A stretch of DNA of 64,000 bases from NCBI RefSeq assembly GCF_012396235.1, contig NZ_JAAXPA010000020.1:1-64000 (forward strand), written 5' to 3'. Every line of letters begins with the position of its first letter. Position 1 is the stretch's first letter. Positions 59,820 through 64,000 of the stretch are shown here, piece by piece. The position numbers and the translations under genes are program-made. Origin of the DNA: Rhodococcus opacus (GTDB lineage Bacteria > Actinomycetota > Actinomycetes > Mycobacteriales > Mycobacteriaceae). Below the pieces are notes generated by a model. It made no database searches and was not told where the DNA came from. It saw only the letters and a list, made by a program, of their open reading frames with translations.

Positions 59820-61313
59820 TTACCTCGACTCCGGGGGCCGGCGGGGGCGCAGGTATCGGACGTTGCGGGTACACGCGGTCAATTCGGAGAGGGCCTGGTG
59901 TAGCTGCCCGGTCACGTCCCACACATCGGGGACGAGGTTTCGGCAGGCGATGATGCCGATGTCGAGGTGCCGGCCGTAGGACATGGCGGCGATGGTGATG
60001 CCGCCTGCGACGTCGCTGACGGCGGAGACGGGAAAGTTCCCGGTTACTTCGATGCCTGCGGCATACAGCGGCCGAGCAGGGCCGGCGGCGTGGGAGATGA
60101 TCAGGTTGACCGGTGGCGTGGGCATGGTCAGCGTCCGCAGCGGTGTGCGCGAGAGCAGACCGCGCAGCGCCCGCGGCAGCGCGGCGCCGAAGTCGCGGAC
60201 GAGCGTGGCGGGTGCGGCGCGGAAACGTTGGGGTGCCGCCGTGAGCGAGGTGTGCACCTTTTGCAGCCGGCGAGCCGGGTCGGATTCGTTGATCGGAAGG
60301 GCGATGGGCAGGAGGGAGAGCCGATGGCCGGCGGCCGCGAACTGTGCGTCGGTGCGCCCCGCGATCGGCATGGCGGCGGCCATGGCCGTGTCGGGCAGGG
60401 CATCGTGGTCGATGAGCCAGCGACGCAGCACGGTGGTGCACAGCGCCGTCACCACGTCGTCGACGGTGAACCCCATCGCGGTCCTGACCGCCTCGACCTC
60501 GCCGAGCGGCAACGAGGTGAACGCGAAGCGTCGGTGCGCGGTGGCGGGGCCGGTGAATGGGGTGCCGGGCGGTGTCAATGCCTCGGCCGTCGGCTCGTCA
60601 GCCGACCACCGCCAGGCGCGCGGGGTCAGCCGGCGGGCGAGTGTGCCCAGCAGGTCCGCGCCGGGGACGGTGAGGGTGCGGGCGAGCTCGGGCAGGTGCG
60701 GTGCCAGCCGGAGCGAGGACCACATCAGCCGTGCGGGCAACAGTGCGAGATGCCAGGCGCTGTTGCCGAGCATCCCCAGGGCGCCGGCCGCCTGGTACTG
60801 CTCGTCGCTGAGCCGGTGCGGCACCGTGCGGGGTCGCGGGGTGGTGTCCATCAGCACGGCGAGGGCCTGCGCCGCGGTCAGACCGTCGATCACCGCGGGG
60901 TGCACCTTGGTGTAGATCGCCTGCCGGCCACCGGTGAGCCCGTTCACCAGATAGCACTCCCACAGAGGCCGGTTGCGGTTCAGTGGACGTGCCGAGAGAA
61001 CGGAAATCTGCTCGGCGAGCTGTTCGTCGGTGCCGGGACCGGTCAGAGCGACCTCCCGGATGTGATAGCCGAGGTCGAGGAACTCTGAGTCCACCCAGTA
61101 GGGCCGGTCGAGCCCGAGGGGTACCTCCTGTAGCCGCCACCGCAGTGGCCCCACCAGGTGTAATCGACCCTCTGCGAGCGTCCGGAGGTCCTGCACCGTG
61201 AGCCCGCCACCTGGCGCCGTGGGGCCGAGGACACTCAGTACCCCGACATGGGTGGAGGTGGTGGATGTCTCGGCGTCGAGGAACTGCGCATCGAGTGAAC
61301 TGAGCTGGTGCAT
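59820..61313 (-). CDS. WS/DGAT family acyltransferase, third copy, altered active-site motif
   Basis: 497 residues from ATG 61313. MHQLSSLDAQFLDAETSTTS is the classic N-terminus. The acceptor-site motif reads YTKVHPAVIDGLTA: H-P-x-x-x-D-G instead of H-H-x-x-x-D-G, so the second His is replaced by Pro. PVNLIISHAAGPARPLYAAG and ITIAAMSYGRHLDIGIIACR correspond to N-V-P-G-P and the late Y-x-G-x-x-x-x-G blocks, also diverged. The gene is otherwise intact. It may have altered specificity or reduced activity. Confidence 0.88.
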   Translation of the reverse strand: MHQLSSLDAQFLDAETSTTSTHVGVLSVLGPTAPGGGLTVQDLRTLAEGRLHLVGPLRWRLQEVPLGLDRPYWVDSEFLDLGYHIREVALTGPGTDEQLAEQISVLSARPLNRNRPLWECYLVNGLTGGRQAIYTKVHPAVIDGLTAAQALAVLMDTTPRPRTVPHRLSDEQYQAAGALGMLGNSAWHLALLPARLMWSSLRLAPHLPELARTLTVPGADLLGTLARRLTPRAWRWSADEPTAEALTPPGTPFTGPATAHRRFAFTSLPLGEVEAVRTAMGFTVDDVVTALCTTVLRRWLIDHDALPDTAMAAAMPIAGRTDAQFAAAGHRLSLLPIALPINESDPARRLQKVHTSLTAAPQRFRAAPATLVRDFGAALPRALRGLLSRTPLRTLTMPTPPVNLIISHAAGPARPLYAAGIEVTGNFPVSAVSDVAGGITIAAMSYGRHLDIGIIACRNLVPDVWDVTGQLHQALSELTACTRNVRYLRPRRPPESR

Positions 61314-62639
61314 AAGGTTTTTACCTGGATTGGGTGAGCCAACTTGCTGGGCGAGCCCACAAGGCGTCACCACAACGCTACCCCGCGACGCGTCCCCGTG
61401 GTGTCCCAAACAATTCGTTCACCGAATCCTCAATGAGCGTCGATCGAACCACTTCGAATTGGCGCACACCGAGTTTCGATTTGCGGCCGCCGGAACGGCC
61501 GCACGCGGGCAGCAGCGAGGGTTCGTGCGGATATCCGCCGGTCGGGGCGTTGAAGATCGTCGGCGGGGACGGCAGGCGCGCCTTCTCGCCGAAGGCCGGT
61601 CGGTGAAGCGCAACGTGGGTTCGGAAGGTGCCGTGGCCGTCGATCGCACCCTTCGAATGCCACGAAATCCAGTGGGTGCCATCAGGACGCCAGATTCGGT
61701 TGCCGCAGAACGCCAAGTCTCGATCGGGACAGAAAACTACGGGCGGCGAATGGTCGTAGCATACGTATCGGCGTTTCCTGCAACTCTCGGGTTCCGACTC
61801 GCGAGGTCCTGTTCAATCGGCGGCGTAACGTCCTGTCAGCCGCAGGGCAGAACGGTGCCCAGCAAGCTGGGGGCCGAGCTGCGCCGCAACCTGGCCGGCC
61901 AGCGACCCGTGCAGCCTGTGGGCCGTCGACGGCCCCCAATAATTCGCAGAAGTCCGATTCCGACGCCGCATCGTGGTTGCCGCCGAACAAGAGATGCCGG
62001 TGCATATGCGTCTCTCGGCGGTCGACGTGAAAGCCCCTTACCGGCTGTGCGTGACCGCGGCGGGGGCTCCCCGCTTCGAATCACGGAGTGTTCCGTCCGA
62101 CCGGGCACCTTAGGCCGTTGATTCTTCGCCGCTTGTCGTGTTCGGCTCGGCCTGGTTCTCGCCTGGACACCGCTATCGCCCGAATCGACGAGATGACCTC
62201 CGCAGCGACATGGTCAAGCCGAGCGACGCGGACCTGGCCTGGCTGCGGCCAGGCGATCGCCACCATGACCGACCGCGACCTGCTGGCCCGTAGAACCGAT
62301 CGGCAGCGGCTGCGGACGATCGGCCTCGACGACCTTCGAAGAATTTTGCACCGCGCGAACGCTGCGCGGCACGGACCATCACCTCGGCCGGCGAACAGCC
62401 TCCCCGCACCGATGCTCTCGCTGCAGCCGGCCGACAAGCATCGACGGGGTGTGCCGGTCGGCGGGTGCCAGGGTGCCCTTGACGGTCGTTTCCGCTGTTC
62501 CGCCGATCAGGTCACCGCGATGACCTGAGGGCGCAGTGTGTCACCGGACGAGGAGGCACCGGCGACGAGCTGCGCCATCGAACCCGGCGGCACTCGTTCC
62601 GGTGCCGAGTGCGCCGGCCAGGACGAGCCCGGCGCCGCC
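61314..62639. other. Long stretch without a confident gene
   Basis: About 1.3 kb between the third WS/DGAT and the UPF0182 gene. Complement frames at 61378-61716 (including NRIWRPDGTHWISWHSKGA) and at 61682-62005 (LLFGGNHDAASESDFCELLG) look partly protein-like but match nothing I know and lack good starts. A complement tail near 62512-62580 (AQLVAGASSSGDTLRPQVIA) may be another gene remnant. One inverted repeat is listed separately. Confidence 0.4.
62508..62527. repeat. Short inverted repeat
   Basis: CAGGTCA (62508-62514) and TGACCTG (62521-62527) with a 6-base spacer CCGCGA. Possible operator or weak terminator. Confidence 0.35.
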
Positions 62640-62645
62640 TAGAAT
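62640..62645 (+). promoter_or_regulatory. Possible -10 box of the UPF0182 gene
   Basis: TAGAAT fits TANNNT, 86 bases upstream of the ATG. No clear -35 box was found, so it is only a candidate. Confidence 0.3.
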
Positions 62646-62731
62646 GGGGTGATACGGACGCCTTCGCTGCATCGGGCGGGGTAGTCCGCGACGGCTGGAC
62701 TCCTTGCGAGCCCGACCCGTGGGAGGTGGCC

Positions 62732-64000
62732 ATGCAACCGTCCGACCGGATGCGGGCGCTGCCGCGGCGGGCCCGGGTCACGATCATGGTGACGGTGGCT
62801 CTCGTTGCGTTGCTGGTGATCGGGCCGCGTCTGGTCTTGGTGTATACCGATTGGCTGTGGTTCGGTGAGGTCGGCTACCGCCGCGTGTGGGGGACCGTGC
62901 TGGTCACCCGGCTGATCCTGTTCACGGCGGTGACGCTGCTGGTGGGTGCGATGATCTTCGCGGCCATGGTGTGGGCGTACCGGTCCCGCCCACTGTTCGC
63001 GGTCGAGGACTCGGCCGCGGCCGAGGCGAAGGATCCGCTCGAGCGGTATCGGACGGAGGTGCTGCGCCGCCCCCGGTCGTTCACGGTGGCGATCGCGCTG
63101 CTGCTGGCGCTGCCGTTCGGGCTGCACGCGCAGGCGAGTTGGGAGACGGTGCAACTGTTCTTGCACGGCGGCGGCTTCGGCACCGTGGACGCGGAGTTCG
63201 GGTACGACATCGGCTTCTACGTCTTCGACCTGCCGTTCTACCGCTTGATCCTGACGTGGCTGTTCATCGCGGTGTTCCTGGCGTTGCTGATCGGCCTGGG
63301 AACCCACTACCTGTTCGGCGGCGTCCGGCTGACCCCGAGCAAGGACCACGTCATCGAGGTGTCCCGGCCGGCGCGCATCCAGCTCGCAGTGCTCGCGGGC
63401 ACGTTCATCGCGCTGAAGGCGGCCTCGTACTGGTTCGACCGGTACTCCTTGTTGTGGAGCGGCCGGAAGGAGCCCACCTTCACTGGGGCCGGATACACCG
63501 ACATCAACGCGGTGCTGCCGGCCCGGTTGATCATGGTCGCGATCGCGGTGCTGTGCGCGGTGGCGTTCTTCGTCGCGATCGCGGTGCGGGACCTGCGGAT
63601 CCCGGCGATGGCCACGGCACTGCTGGTGCTCTCGGCGATCCTGGTCGGCGGAATCTATCCGGCGCTGATCGAGCAGTTCTCGGTCCGCCCGAACGCCGCC
63701 GACCGGGAGAGCCCCTACATCGAACGCAACATCGCCGCGACCCGGCAGGCCTACGGACTCGGCCCGGACCGGGTCGACTACCTCGACTACCCCGGGGTGG
63801 GCACCCGGCCGCCCCGGGACATTCCCGCCGACGTCACCACCATCGCCAACGCCCGCCTGCTGGACCCGACCGTGCTCTCGCGCACCTTCACCCAGCAGCA
63901 ACAGCTGAAGAATTTCTACGGCTTCCCCGAGCACCTCAACATCGACCGCTACACCATCGACGGACAACTCGCAGACTACATCGTCGCCGCCCGCGAGCTC
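62732..64000 (+). CDS. UPF0182 family membrane protein (5' part, runs off the window)
   Basis: 423 codons are visible from ATG 62732 (GGGAGG 6 bases upstream) without a stop. Members are about 950-1000 residues (mycobacterial Rv0064/Rv3193c). Seven hydrophobic segments are seen between residues 18 and 310, starting VTIMVTVALVALLVIGPRLV. Conserved family blocks are DWLWFGEVGYRRVW, FGYDIGFYVFDLPFYRLIL and NPFNAADRESPY-like (RPNAADRESPYIERNIAATR). The large extracytoplasmic half lies outside the window. Function unknown. Confidence 0.92.
   Translation, partial: MQPSDRMRALPRRARVTIMVTVALVALLVIGPRLVLVYTDWLWFGEVGYRRVWGTVLVTRLILFTAVTLLVGAMIFAAMVWAYRSRPLFAVEDSAAAEAKDPLERYRTEVLRRPRSFTVAIALLLALPFGLHAQASWETVQLFLHGGGFGTVDAEFGYDIGFYVFDLPFYRLILTWLFIAVFLALLIGLGTHYLFGGVRLTPSKDHVIEVSRPARIQLAVLAGTFIALKAASYWFDRYSLLWSGRKEPTFTGAGYTDINAVLPARLIMVAIAVLCAVAFFVAIAVRDLRIPAMATALLVLSAILVGGIYPALIEQFSVRPNAADRESPYIERNIAATRQAYGLGPDRVDYLDYPGVGTRPPRDIPADVTTIANARLLDPTVLSRTFTQQQQLKNFYGFPEHLNIDRYTIDGQLADYIVAAREL

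Noticed and set aside
61378..62005. Two complement frames upstream of the UPF0182 gene
   Set aside because: Some stretches look coding, but no family, start site or consistent frame could be supported.
1..64000. CRISPR array or restriction-modification system
   Set aside because: No series of regularly spaced identical repeats and no methylase/nuclease pair was seen. The repeats found are simple duplications or IS ends.

Overview
The window is high-GC DNA from a mycolic-acid actinobacterium, most likely a Rhodococcus or close relative. I infer this from three wax-ester/TAG synthase (WS/DGAT) genes, an Acg-type nitroreductase, GTP-dependent PEP carboxykinase, DUF5313 and DUF6325 proteins, a WhiB protein, an ScbR/ArpA-type TetR regulator and a UPF0182 membrane protein. 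No rRNA, tRNA or CRISPR was seen. About twenty coding regions are broken by frameshifts, in-frame stops, deletions or insertion-sequence (IS) scars, while long genes between them are intact. It reads as an accessory, rearranged region (plasmid or subtelomeric chromosome) rather than core chromosome.

Layout. 1-5 kb: transposase edge, GNAT acetyltransferase, decayed genes, Acg-like nitroreductase, IS relics. 5-9.4 kb: PiT phosphate transporter with its DUF47 partner, a flavin-binding protein, a frameshifted universal stress protein and two small genes. 9.5-15.4 kb: a compact locus of SulP transporter, DUF5313 protein, small zinc-ribbon protein, PEP carboxykinase, malic-enzyme-like protein and ArsR regulator. 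Three sites of the form TTNCNAA-N2-TTAGCAA, plus one degenerate site, lie in its control regions and look like ArsR operators. 15.6-21.1 kb: recombinase and transposase debris, including an IS110 transposase whose two halves face each other.

21.2-28.7 kb: two linked conserved genes, a decayed pRiA4b ORF-3-like gene, an intact RES toxin/HTH antitoxin pair with a perfect inverted-repeat operator, a second decayed HTH/RES pair and a broken LigD-type ligase. 29-33.6 kb: a lipid operon (acyl-CoA ligase, patatin-like lipase, WS/DGAT) with an apparently leaderless first gene. 35-39 kb: a large arylsulfatase, a DUF6325 pair and a small secreted peptide. 40-43.3 kb: butyrolactone-receptor-like regulator, gene scraps, a 49-residue conserved peptide, an SAM methyltransferase and the second copy of a structured 113-bp repeat also found at 16.2 kb.

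43.4-47 kb: ECF sigma and zinc anti-sigma genes divergent from a lipoprotein/catalase/cytochrome b561 operon, probably an envelope oxidative-stress unit. 47-50.3 kb: decayed amidohydrolase, WhiB, a cysK/flavin-monooxygenase deletion fusion and an aldo/keto reductase remnant. 50.5-64 kb: methyltransferase, cold-shock protein with a strong terminator, succinate-semialdehyde dehydrogenase, thioesterase, secreted S33 peptidase, two more WS/DGATs, DoxX-like protein, cupin, a gas-vesicle gene scrap, and the 5' part of a UPF0182 gene cut by the window end.
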